Origin: Synchiropus splendidus
Lineage: Eukaryota; Chordata; Actinopteri; Syngnathiformes; Callionymidae
NCBI RefSeq assembly: GCF_027744825.2
Contig: NC_071336.1
Span: 27,923,501-27,987,500, forward strand
DNA: 64,000 nt
Reading direction: 5' to 3'
This document shows, piece by piece, positions 50,290 to 61,308 of this stretch; positions within the stretch are counted from its first letter, which is position 1; the number at the start of each line of letters is the position of its first letter. The notes beneath the pieces are model-generated. The model worked only from the letters and a program-made list of their open reading frames with translations, was not told the DNA's origin and did not search any database. A program made the translations under genes and the position numbers.

Positions 50290-50640
50290 AGGGTTGTACT
50301 GGTGAGGATGGAGTGACAGATGGTGAGAGAGAGTAGGGAGTGGTTTCCATGGACCATGATGTTTGCTGATGATGTGGTGATCTGCAGTGTGACCAAAGTC
50401 AAGTTAGGTGAAAAAGTATGTCAGAGGAACTGCTCCTGTAGAGAAGTTCAGGAAGTCAGACTCTGGTTTGGACACGTGGACAGCAGAGACTGGGTACATG
50501 TTGTAAAAAAAGAATGCTGGGAATCATGGTCAAAGAAGACAACCATTGAGGAGATGTGAGAAATGGGGACTTGAGAGGATTAGTGTCACCTGGGAGGATA
50601 CAAACCTGTTGAGTAGGTGGAGGAGGCTGACTTGCACTAG
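50290..50640 (+). pseudogene. RTE-like LINE reverse-transcriptase relic with FADD box
   Basis: The + strand reads WTMMFADDVVICS, the catalytic FADD motif of a reverse transcriptase in its usual RTE context. It is followed after a deletion by VRLWFGHVDSRDW (the GHV-R segment near the C-terminus). The two motifs are far closer than in an intact protein, so several hundred bases are missing. It is a dead fragment, similar to those at 16770 and 17005. Confidence 0.65.
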
Positions 50641-51509
50641 CAAATGCACAGAGAGGAAAAGGTTTCCTGCCTTTTGACTTCAGCTGTTGTACCAGGTGAG
50701 AGCGTAAAGGATCCCTGAGAATCCAGCACCATTCTTCCAAGCAGGTGCTACATCTGGTGCGCGCTGACTAAAAATAGCAGTCTCATGTCAAGAGGTGCCC
50801 TGCAGTCATTTGGTTATCCAGCAGCCTCACGCACCACCAGCACTGAGTCAATATCAATACAATCCGTTTGACCGGCCATCGGTCAGTTCACATTTGAGAC
50901 GTCATGCTGTTCATCCTGACCTCTGGTCCATGCATTTAGTTGCTGAAACAGAGTGACTGTTGTTCATGAATCTGTCATGAAGATTCAGCTGAGTAATAGT
51001 TCATAGATCATTTATCATATTGTTAGTTAGTAGCTGAGTGCTTTGTTATGTTCTGACACAACAGCTGGAGGATGTAAAGCAGCTCCCTTTTCAAGTTTTC
51101 TTGGACTATCAAGTGTAGATATCATGGTGACAACCACGACATTAAAAACAATTGCACATGAACTCATTCGATTTCATTGCAAGGCGAATCAAAAACATAT
51201 CTCTAAAGGTGTAAAGTAACTTTTTTTTTTTTTTCCCCAACGTCACACTTGACTTCCCTAAAAATTGACAATCTGATGATGATAAATGTCTTGCAGAGGT
51301 CCATAGATTTAAAGCTGTTTGTGTATCAATGATCATTCATTTGATCATCACATTCATCTGTGTGAATAGTCACTTCTTCTTTTGTAAATGAATGTCAGCG
51401 CCGATAAACTACTTGTGTTGACTGGTTTTGCCATCACACTGAGGTCATTTAAGATCAGAATTTTTCGGTTTGACTCCATCATGAGGCAGTTACAGGTTTG
51501 GAGCAAACT

Positions 51510-51556
51510 GTCCTCTGCCTCCTGCCCTGTGTAGCTGGGACAGACTACAACCATGG
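51510..51556 (+). repeat. Short SINE/LINE-tail fragment
   Basis: CCTGCCCTGTGTAGCTGGGA then CAGACTACAACCA matches the tail word 'ccctgcc...agctgggataggctccagc' seen at 31575. Confidence 0.4.
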
Positions 51557-52129
51557 TCTCCCCATGAGCCAATAAGCAGAAGCTTAGAGATAAAAAAAAG
51601 TCTGTCAGAATGAATCTCATTTATGGCCCCAGAACAATGAATTTAATGTTGCACACGTGTAATAGTACTTCAGTACTCACACATATTATCATATCCAGCA
51701 CATTTATGTATCGATGACGCTTGCAGAAGGTCGGTAGGTGAAATATGGAGGGACGATTTGTTGAGGAAAATGTGCAGACAAATCGCAAAAATTAGAACGG
51801 ATAAGTTAGATGGCGCCTGGGCGAACAGATGGAGTTAGAGGAGGGATTAATGGTTTTTAATTCCAAGATTAACCACATCGCAGTAATTAAACATATCTAT
51901 TGTGTCAATACAGCGATTAAGTGAGTGTCCCAGTCATTTGTTCAATGATGATACATAACGTCACGATACGTTTTAGCCGGACGCTTCAGTCCGATGTTGT
52001 TAGCCACATGCTACAGCTAAGGAATAATGTAAAAATAAATATTCAGATAGTAAAATGGATGCCCATACAGAATTGCTTGCGCTTACTGTATTTTTTTTCA
52101 AAATGTTTTTATAGGTTTTGTAATACAAA

Positions 52130-52235
52130 ATGACAACTAAAAACAACAAAAAAGACAACAAAAAACAACTAAATGACAACTAAAAACAACAAAAAAGACA
52201 ACCAAAAATAACAAAAAACAACAACAACCAAAAAA
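52130..52235. repeat. A-rich tandem repeat, 43-bp period
   Basis: The unit ATGACAACTAAAAACAACAA begins at 52130 and again at 52173, followed by decayed ACAAAAA units. Confidence 0.8.
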
Positions 52236-52339
52236 GAGCTACAACCCCCCACACCATAAAAATGTATAAAAATAAAAAATAAACAAACCAACCCATTGCC
52301 CACCCCTTCCCATGCCAGCAGCCTAAAAACTATGCATGA

Positions 52340-52735
52340 TCACCACAATATGGAGCTCTTGTAGATGTCAAGTCGATCTGGTGCACAGACTTTGTCAAAG
52401 AAATATTGCGTAGAAATATTGACCAAATAATGATAATAATAATAATAATAACAATTGTAAACAAAAAGCAATAAAACCACTGAAGAAAAAAAACTAAAAC
52501 TAAAACTAAAAAAATCCTGATATTCAAAGGGATTATATGAAAGGACCCCAGACATCGTGAAATTTAGTTTGGAGAATACTGACAGACAGATCTTTTCCAT
52601 GCTTAGATATGACATCACATCTTTTAACCAATGAGATAAGGTTGGCGGGACAGCATCCTTCCATCGACGGGCCACTGGTAAGGTGAACGAGAGTGTGCTA
52701 ACTGTATTTTTAAATGGCATTTTTGGCACTCAAAG
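52340..52735 (-). pseudogene. L1/Tx1-like LINE ORF2 C-terminal relic
   Basis: On the minus strand the frame reads PVARRWKDAVPPTLSHWLKD then VMSYLSMEKICLSVFSKLNF, which fits the C-terminal end of fish L1/Tx1-type ORF2 ('ARRWKxxxPPTxxxWLxxVxxxLxxEKIxYSxxxxxxxFxxxWxPF', recalled). The tail after it becomes simple repeat (AAT and AAAACT units on the + strand). The upstream part, to 53169, stays open but I cannot match it to a known domain. Confidence 0.5.
52435..52450. repeat. (AAT)n short repeat
   Basis: About five ATA/AAT units in the tail region of the LINE relic. Confidence 0.85.
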
Positions 52736-55370
52736 AAAATCTTAATGTCAAAAATTGATTTGGTATTGAGATTCTTTTTTGTTATTGAGATTAGACCGTG
52801 ATTTGTGTCGTAGAATATTCTGCGCGACGATGCACTGCTCATGAGTTTTTTTGCCCAAAGAGTAAAAGCAACATGAAAGTCCAGCGTCTGACACTCCGGA
52901 GCTACTTTTTCTGTCACCAGTGTTTTTGTGCGCCGATGACAGTCGTTCTGAAGAATGCAATTCAGACTCAAATCTCTATTGAAACACATGCAATACACAG
53001 CCGCTTCAAATGCCAGTGGAGTCCCTCGTATGAACATCAAATTAAGAATATTCGCGGGACAAGCTGCTGATTCTCTGTGACTCCAGAAAAAGCGCTCACC
53101 CATACTCTGACTGCTGCTCAATATTATTACCCTGCACTTTATCTGTATAACAACATGCTTTTTTAGCATTTTGAAATGATCTGTCGGTGTCTCATGATCA
53201 ACATTTCCACCATGTCAGTGACTCTAAAAGACAGCAATCTGTGAACAAGTCCACTTAATATACGATGAATTTCATGCAGTGGTATTGTTAAAATGTGACA
53301 TTTTGAAATTCCCAAATGATTTGATGTGGAATATATTCAGGCACGTGCGAAAAAAAGAGCAACCATTGCATAAAAATAAATTTAATTATTATTATTCGCA
53401 GTAGTAGTAGTATTTGTTCTTGTTCTTTATTAGTAATACTTCTGGTCACATGATCTACAGTGGCTAAAAACAAGAAAAATACGGAATATTTTACTAGTGC
53501 ATTTGCTAGCATGAATATACTGGGACAGAGGTCAATATTAGAGTCTTCATTTCCAGTCGCCAACCTGACCACCCAAAAAAAAAAAAGAGTTCATGGACTG
53601 CCACTCGGTTTGGAGAGAGTGGGTGACGTCCTCATTCACCATTCCGGCTGCTAAATTATTGGATGTAGGATAGTGCAATGATGAAATTGAACTTGAAGTT
53701 GTGGACCATTGGTCAGTTTGTCGAGGGTCTGAATGGGTGGAAGTTGAGGAGGCACTACAAAAGAACACTACACATTGCAGAGGAAATAAACACAGTAAAA
53801 GCTCAGAAAGATGGAAGACTGTCTTGTGTGAGAGTAGTAGTGAAGTCACTGATTCATGAAAACATTTTTTTTTCAGCGCTGATCAATAAAAAAATAAAAA
53901 TAAAACAATTGGCTCAGTGCTGGCAAAGTTGCAAAAAAACATTGTGTGTTGAGCAGCGATGGGGTGCATGAAAACTATTGTTTTGATCCATCACACACAC
54001 AGCTCACACACAGACATTCAGCTGAAAAATAGTGCGGTTTATCCAAGAAACAGCCTGGGACGTACAGTTCATCAAATAAAACAGATACAGTAGGATTTTT
54101 TTGTTAGTGTTGTGCCTCGGTGTTTGGTAAAGAATATATTTTGTATTAAAAAAATGCCCTATTTAGTAAAATAAAGCCAGTCAAATGTCACATTAGGGTG
54201 GTTTAGCACATCATATGAATATATTTTGACTTTATTTCCTTTTTTTTTCTTCGTCCTTCTGTGGCTGACAGCTGGCAGGTACTGTTCCTTTAGACACCAA
54301 CTCGTGTGTTAGTTTCTATCGAGCCGTTTCATTAGTCATGAAATTGATGTGTCACCTGGAAGAAAAAAAGAGGACAAAACAGCACTCAGATGTTCTATCT
54401 GGATCTACTTGTGTTTGTTTATTAGTGAACTGAAGCCTGAAGCAAAACTCACTGATCCAAACAGCTGCTCCATTTACGCCGACAAACCAGACAAAGAACA
54501 AATGGCTTTCACAGTCGATGTTTCCTAACAAGGCTCCCATCAAACTTCTATTTGACTTGTCCCGGGGGACGACATGCTTCCAATGCAGACTATTACAACA
54601 GAGGCGGGATATTTGTTATCATCATGTTTGTGTCCCATGGAGTCCATAAATCGCTCACTGCGTTTTCCCCCTCTGCTATAAAGAAGTGAAATGGCCGAAA
54701 GTGGCCGGCGTGTTTATCACTGTTTATTTGTCTCTATTGGTTTATCAGTTTGTGCTGCGCTGCTTTGTTTGCCTCCAGCTTGCTTGACAGCTTGGCTCCA
54801 CTGGGAATAGAGTGGCCTCGCTGTCCCAGCTCTAAATATACACCAATTTTCACTTGACGTTCACTTTTGTCTAAAGTCACCGCTGTCTGGGGGGGAAAGC
54901 CTCGCCGGCTGAGAAGGAGCTGTTTTCTTCAGCGCCGCTGCCGTGAGACTGAGCTTTAATCAGCCTTATCATTAAAGTGCCTGGGAGGGCTTTTGTCTCT
55001 TTTACTGCGCTTTGATTTCTGCTCGCCGCTTGTTTGACTTTGAGGAAATAAAACGCTGGAGTGCTCTTTTCTGACCACTTATGTCCTCTGGAATGGTCGG
55101 CGACTCAGTCGCTTTTGTGTTCTGCGCTGGGTGACGCTAACAACACCAACGTAAAGAGTAATGAAAACAGAGACGCTGTTTCTCTCTGGAGTATTTGTTA
55201 AACAGGAAGTGAAATAGGACATTTTTAATATAGTTATGTAATGCATTTATCAGCTGCTGGAGTAGAAACATTTTTGTCCGTGCACCAATACATAAATTTA
55301 CCATTACAAAAATGTCTTGAATAGAGCAACTTTTTTTTCAAAACCAATAAAAAAATGACTGAATTTAGAC

Positions 55371-55390
55371 TTTTTTTTTTTTTTTTTTTT
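55371..55390. repeat. Poly(T) run
   Basis: Twenty T residues followed by CAG. See the finding on a possible cryptic exon. Confidence 0.95.
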
Positions 55391-56349
55391 CAGCCAACAA
55401 TCGAAGGCAATATTTGCCATTTACCCAGTGGGGTCAGTGTAACAAAGTTCATGTCATAAACCCCATTAATTCAAGCTGCATGCAACACACCCGAATAGAA
55501 GTTGACAGACTTGGTGTTGCTCCCCATCTAAAGTTAAGCAAGCATGAGTTTTCTATTCCATTTTTACAAGCCACCTACCACCACGCTGGGGTGAAATGGC
55601 CTGAATGATGTGTCTGAATGAGGTTTGAACTGTTTGAATAACTGGCTGTTTATTCAAATCTTTAATCGGATTTATCACTGTGGATTAACTCTGTTTAGTT
55701 ACGATTAAATATTGTTCAATTGAATGTAGTTTACTGTACATATAATTCAGGGGTGGGCCAAGGTTTTACAATAGTCAGTCATGATGAATCCTGTTACGAT
55801 ATTTCATATCTGAACGATCAAATTTAATCTGTCACTGAAACATCAGGGTTGTTCTGGTGATGAACAGTGTTGTCTGTGCTTCTATCCTGATAATGTTGGC
55901 TGATCCTGGCAGTGCAAACTCACCTCTTCTCCTTCATCATGGATGTCGTGGTTATATATATTTTTAATTGTAGTTTTTAAAGCCCCTTGATGTGCAGTGC
56001 CTGAATTCTCCACCTTTATATGATTCTTGTTCTTGTTCTATTCTTGTGTAAGTATTAGCTCAGTCATTAGAAAAAAAACCCTTTTCTTGTTAACTTAATG
56101 CACTGTAATCCTGAAATAATGTAAAGAAAGGTCACTAACAGCTTTCCAGAGGTTCATAATGACATGTGTTGACGAAAAATAACAAAGAATCAGAGTGGAC
56201 ATTCATCCCTCCTCCTTTTTAAAGTCTTATTCAGCGTGCACCAGTGGGAAGTCTGAGTGTAATGGATCAGTGTTCTGTCCTGAGAGTTACTCCGTCCGTC
56301 TATCTGTGGTTCTCACTCTCTGCTGTCTCTGCTGTCGCTTCTGCTGCAG

Positions 56350-56606
56350 CCCGGGTCTGTGACAACGAGCTCCTCCGCTGCCAAAACGGTGGGGTGTGCG
56401 TCAACAACGTCCGCTGCAACTGTCCCGCAGCCTTCACCGGCCTGCTGTGCGAGAAGCCCCGCTGTGAGTCGCAGCTCGGAGGATGCGCCGGTGCCAGTTC
56501 TGGTCAAGGCCTCCAGACGCCTCCGACTTCTCCCAGGCTTCTCACTCTCCTCCTGCTGGGCTGGACGCTTCTGAGAGACGCCTCATGTCGACCGGCAGTG
56601 CTTTAA
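56350..56606 (+). CDS. ntng1: Netrin-G1 last coding exon: EGF-like repeat and GPI-attachment tail
   Basis: CC, 84 codons and TAA (56604-56606). The acceptor is gcttctgctgcag. After the split Ser codon it reads RVCDNELLRCQNGG, VCVNNVRCNCPAAFTG, LLCEKPRCES: a six-Cys EGF-like repeat almost as in human netrin-G1. Next comes a Gly/Ser-rich stretch (CAGASSGQG) with small residues suited to a GPI omega site, a spacer with Pro and Thr, a hydrophobic segment LLTLLLLGWTLL, and the end RDASCRPAVL. Netrin-G proteins are GPI-anchored, and this architecture fits. The ten polar-to-mixed residues after the hydrophobic segment make the tail longer than I remember for human netrin-G1 (ends near ...TASPLVF). 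An ATG at 56244 is intronic and not a start. Confidence 0.96.
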
Positions 56607-56815
56607 AAGGACCTCTGGCCTGGTGGAAGAGAGGGACCTATTGCCTCGACCTCCATCCTCCCCCCATCTTCCTTTCGATAGATCATCCATTACGAGCTTT
56701 CTGGACTGTGCTGTTCGAGCTTCTTCGCTGCCAGACTCAATGGACACCTGCGTTAAAGGGAATGTGCCGGACAAAGAAGAGCATAGATTTTTATTTACTT
56801 TCAAAAGATATATAG

Positions 56816-56821
56816 AATAAA
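56816..56821 (+). terminator. ntng1: AATAAA, possible proximal poly(A) signal
   Basis: Perfect hexamer 210 bases after the stop, in a locally A-rich context. Downstream GT-richness is weak, so it is a minor or unused site at best. Confidence 0.3.
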
Positions 56822-57463
56822 GAGAACATTAACTAAGAAAAAAAAGATCTCATTTAAAATGAACAAATGAGCGTTTGCCTGTTGAGAGTTGAAGAACAAT
56901 TTCGAACCCGCCCCCACCCCCCATTCCCCGACTCCTGTCCATCCCATCCAAGTGCACACGGACCTCTCAGAAGGGACTGATACGGAAGACAGACTGGGGC
57001 GCTTCCTCTGCCATCGCCACGGCAACAACAGCTATGACCAATCCGCTCAAACGCGAGCCAGCCATGGCCGCCGATACCCGCTGGGACGCTCATGTGGCTG
57101 CACAGGACTGGACTGATGCGTGCGATAACTTTAGGCCCAGCTGAACGGCTGAACGGTCTCCTTCCAGTCCGAGACAAACACAGAGGAGGAAAAAAATAGA
57201 ATCATTCTTTGCTGTCAGTGCATTGTGGATCGAAGGAAATTTGTCTGGATCGCAGCTTTACGTCACAAAAACCTTGATTCCGCTTGTCTCCAAACAAGCG
57301 CCGGCTCTCTTCTCTCCACCCCTCGCCATGCCGCCACTGACCTGTGCTTTCGTGAACGTTACTGTGTAAACCCTCGTTGGTTGGATTTCTTTTCGTCCGA
57401 TGTTAGTGATGCACATGTGTACGAAGTCCCGCCCTCATCTTCCTCCTTCCAAAGTAATTCTCC

Positions 57464-57469
57464 AATAAA
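57464..57469 (+). terminator. ntng1: AATAAA, possible internal poly(A) signal
   Basis: Perfect hexamer. The following 30 bases are C/T/G mixed without a clear GT-rich element. Confidence 0.3.
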
Positions 57470-57810
57470 GCCGTCCGATTCTTTTCGAGGCTCCGCCTCC
57501 GAGGGGATTCTTTTCACCCGGGAAAAAAGAAGTGCTTAACAACCCGTCAGTGTGTTTGCAAGTTATTTAATCAGCAGCGCGAGCCAGAGAAAGTCATTTA
57601 CTCCTTTTGTATCTTTGCCGAACTGTGATTGGAACAAGGCAACCGTAAATGTATCTATGACTGACATCATAGACATTTCTATTCCTGTTTTTCTTTTTTT
57701 TATTATTATTTGTTGATTCAACGACTTTTAGTTGTGCAGTTCATTTTCCGTTGTATTGACAATGTGCTGGCATCGAAGATCGGTTTTCAAATACAGTGTT
57801 AATGAAGTGT

Positions 57811-57816
57811 AATAAA
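57811..57816 (+). terminator. ntng1: AATAAA, likely main poly(A) signal of ntng1
   Basis: The hexamer is followed at a suitable distance by a GT/T-rich downstream element (57840-57856). A further AATAAA lies at 57877. Confidence 0.55.
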
Positions 57817-59804
57817 ATCCCACCAAAGGACATTCTAAATGTTTTGTTCTTGCTCTATCATTTGACGATTTAACTGAATAAAAGTATGAAAATATAGCTT
57901 CATCTCTGATTTGTTAATAGGTTGTGGCTTTTACTGGACCCTGGACGCAGAGTTTTGGCAGGAATGATGTCATCATCCACTTGAATATGAACATATGAAT
58001 GAAGTTTGCGACACTGCGATGACTCTCCGCAGCATCAGGAGCGTCAGTGGGAGAGTGGGTGCTATATAGTTTTGCCTAACATGGTGAAGCATGTATCACA
58101 GGGGCTCCTGCAGGGGGCAATGCTTTGGCGAGGAATCAACTCACCATCAGGTTTGACCTTTTGCTTTGGCTCTATTCGATGATACTTTGGTATCAGAACA
58201 CCGTGAGTGGTTTCAGTGACCCTAAAAATGCTCAAGATGTTAAGATAAAAGGTCGCCTGAACCACTGTTGCTGGCTGCTGCGGTGACTCATCTTCGGTTG
58301 AGTGGAAGGTGGATGGATTTATTTAAGTCCATGACGTGAAAGATTTATTATCATAAATCTCACAAATATAACTTGAAGGATAATGAGACAATTTAAACTC
58401 ATAAGCATTTAAATTTTAAATTTCTTTTTTTTTTAATAAAAGTTATTGCCGTCTGGACCGGCTTAACTTGAGACCAAGACAGAGATTTGCTTCTGAGTCC
58501 TTGTTTCTCACTCAGCACCATTATATTCCTCAAGATTCTTGGTGGTAAAATACTGAACGTTCTGCACATAAGGTTGTCGATCCCAACTGTTTTTGAAACC
58601 TAGCAAATTCACTCATAACACACTTCAGACGACTGTTTTCTCACACGTGACAATCTTATAAGAGAGACAATTGGGCACTTGCCAAAATCCGGACACAAAC
58701 AGCCCAGTAATCGTAATGTGCATGACTCGGTTTATTTTCCAGTAGTGAGCCTTGTGTAATGAATATGAATATTAGAGGAATTGTCTTATTCCTGACAGCC
58801 TAAGAACTCCTTGCTCCTGTACAGCATTTTGCCAGAAATGCACTGTCACCTAATTTAAATATATAGATCCGAATCATAACTGAATCTCGACCGGAAAATG
58901 CAATATGTGACAAACATTTCAAGTGTGACTCGCAAAGTGCTGACGCCTCAGAAAACTAATATGGGAGCCATGGAATCAAACCCCAATGAGAGTCCAGCTA
59001 AATAATGTGTATCGGCGTTGGTGATATTTCCGTGCTATTTATCTTGAATTCAATCTGGTAAAGATTTGTTTCAGTGTCATGCGTTGTCAGAGGCACTGAA
59101 TTAAATATTTACAACTATCGACGTTACCCGAAGAGGTCGCGTTCAAAGTTTATATAGCAGGTCTTTTCGGATACGCGACAGTTTATCTATAATCTGAAAT
59201 ATTCAAACCACAGTGCTGGCAAAACAATCTGCTCGCTTTTTTTTTTTTCAGAAGTCCTACCCTGGGGTGAGAGCAGGACAATGCACAGCCCAGAAGACTT
59301 GCGCATGAGGCTTTCATCGCAGGATGAAGAGAAATTGTGGACAAGAAAAAAACATATCAGTTGTCTGAATTTGTTCTTCAAATTAGAGTGCAAAAATTGA
59401 CTCTGCAAGCACTAACATTATTTTCAATGATGCTAATACACTTTGTACATGTGGGACTATAAATCGCGAACAAAAATATTCCCAGATTATTCCCCGACAT
59501 TTTTCACTGCCAAGCTTGTGTCATAGAATGGTGTCAAAAAGAGTTTTGGATGAATTTGTTCGCTGAGGAAGATGCTCATCGTTTTAATGCTTGGTATACA
59601 TTCTTTTGCAGGGATGACATTTTGGTTTATGTGGGTAGGTGCTGAAAACCTCATGGCTGATTTTGCAGAAAGTCACTTTTGCCAACAACATATTGAAGCC
59701 TCATTGGTGTGACATAAGCGCACACAGATGCTTATTATGTCGGTAAAAGTGCACAACAATCTCTGTGGGTGCTTGAGCCCCGCACCACCTACGGAGTCAA
59801 CACC

Positions 59805-60135
59805 TACCCAGATAGCGGTCGGATCCGGCTACAAGTCATCAAATCCACATCGGAATCAGACACGCTGGTTGCCTTCGCACTAGAGCTGAGCTGGATCCGG
59901 CAGATGGATATATCCGGAGTGGAGTCGGCTGCTATCTGGAATGTGATATTGAATGACATATTCTGCTCAAATCTGGTCCAGATCTGGGTTAGATGTGAAG
60001 CGGATCGGGACCTGATATGGCCCACATCCATTTTGGATCCGCCAAATGGATCCACACAGGATGGGGCCCATTGTTTAAATTGCATGTGGTACATCCAGCC
60101 CACATCCGGGCCAAACACATTTTGCTATCAGGGTA
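59805..60135. mobile_element. MITE-like element with TACCCAGATAGC ends, about 331 bp
   Basis: The left end TACCCAGATAGCGG and the inverse of the right end (TACCCTGATAGCAAAATGTG) match. Inside are repeated words GGATCCG, TCCGG and GATCTGGG on both strands. The ends resemble a family found in many aquatic animals ('tttgctatctgggta', recalled). The 153-codon open frame across it on the + strand and 104 codons on the - strand are by-products of its GC-rich palindromic content. Confidence 0.6.
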
Positions 60136-61135
60136 TGTACCTGAGACATGTCAATGCAATTTTCGCAGTGCTTTGGCAAAGTTGTGGAGCGTACTCTGAC
60201 ATGCGACACGACTTCCCATCCAAGTTGTAAGTCGAGGGTCTACTGTTCTGCAGACTGCTTCATCCGTCAAGCTAGTGTCCTGGATATGTTCCTAGAGTGA
60301 GGTCTTCCTCAACTTCCTCCATCACTGTCTGGGATGCTGCTGCATTTGGTACGGAAGCAACTGCAACGGACATGAGACGAAGAAGGTAACCAGCAGTGGC
60401 TCAAACTTCTGGGGTACGTGGCCAGACAACCGTTTAATCTTCTCCATTTTCTGACTAAAAAATAAACTGTCTTTGAGTGTGGTGGAATAACAATAGGTCG
60501 CGTGTGATAAAAGCCCTTTCTGTTTCACCTCTTGTCAACTCAATCCAGATCTTCTCATGGATCCCCAGTAAGTGTTTCCCCGGCATGCAGAGATGAGCTT
60601 TTACATGAGTTTGTGTCCACAAAGTTGTTCCATGTGACTCCCAGGACAAATTCCGCCAAAGTCACTTGTTCGTCAAGGTCCCCTGCAGGATCCCTAATTT
60701 TAACCATGTGTTCCGCCCAGGTGTCAATGCGCCGCGCTGCGTGGAGAATTAAAATAGGCTTGACGCCGTTCGGGGAGAGGACTTCATCCTGGATATCTCA
60801 CCTCCAGCAGCTGTCGGCGGACCAAACCATGAAGCATCTCAGAAATGCCTTGGAGCAAGCGCACGCTGGATTATTGTGAGATCAACTGCCGCTTGACGCA
60901 GCTGATGTGTCTTTAACACTGCGACGACCCGCTGTCATTTTTCTATTAATAAGTATGTTCCTCGTCACAGACTGGAGCATGACTATCTGTGGAAGGCAGA
61001 GAAACACTTTCACATTCAGACCTGGAGAACCCCTGGGGTTGCACTCAGTCAGATAATACAATCAAAGAGACTCGGCTCCTGTGATGTCAGCACGACTTGG
61101 TCCAACAGCTGTACACAATGCAATGCTTTTTTGGT

Positions 61136-61155
61136 TATTATTATTATTATTATTT
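61136..61155. repeat. (ATT)n short repeat
   Basis: About six ATT units. Confidence 0.9.
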
Positions 61156-61282
61156 CTTAAGCAGGATGCTGCAGGATGTGGAAATGGTTAGTCAGGTGTC
61201 AGTCCTGTCTGTTGTAGAGGGTTCTGGGAGGGTTTCTCACCCACAGGTCATTAGCAAGAAAATTCTGTACAACTCTGTGACT

Positions 61283-61308
61283 GTGTGTGTGTCTGTGTGT
61301 GTGTGTCA
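61283..61308. repeat. (TG)n short repeat
   Basis: TG-rich run with a TCTG interruption. Confidence 0.85.

Larger units (their letters stand above)
48896..56349 (+). other. ntng1: Intron between LE3 and the last exon (7.5 kb)
   Basis: It starts gtaagt and ends gcttctgctgcag. It holds the fold-back copy at 50099, two LINE relics (50290 and 52340), an A-rich tandem repeat at 52130, an RFX-like palindrome at 49500 and a poly(T)-CAG at 55371. Nothing else between 53.2 and 55.3 kb is identifiable. Confidence 0.88.
56607..57835 (+). other. ntng1: 3' untranslated region of ntng1 (end inferred)
   Basis: Non-coding sequence after the stop. Candidate poly(A) signals are AATAAA at 56816, 57464 and 57811. 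The last is followed about 25 bases later by a GT-rich stretch (TGTTTTGTTCTTGCTC), so cleavage near 57830-57838 is the best guess. Open frames inside it are not family members. Confidence 0.6.

Noticed and set aside
52624..53169. 181-codon minus-strand frame, the longest single uninterrupted non-netrin frame apart from the LN exon itself
   Set aside because: Only its downstream neighbour resembles a LINE C-terminus in another frame. This frame has no motif I recognise, so it is not called as a gene.
56244..56349. ATG-initiated extension upstream of the last exon, with a hydrophobic leader-like stretch
   Set aside because: The in-frame gctgcag acceptor at 56349 and the exact match to netrin-G1 from 56350 show this part is intron.
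59769..60230. 153-codon + strand frame
   Set aside because: Lies almost entirely within a MITE-like repeat.
60532..60879. 115-codon + strand frame downstream of ntng1
   Set aside because: No domain, no splice context, and a competing frame on the other strand.
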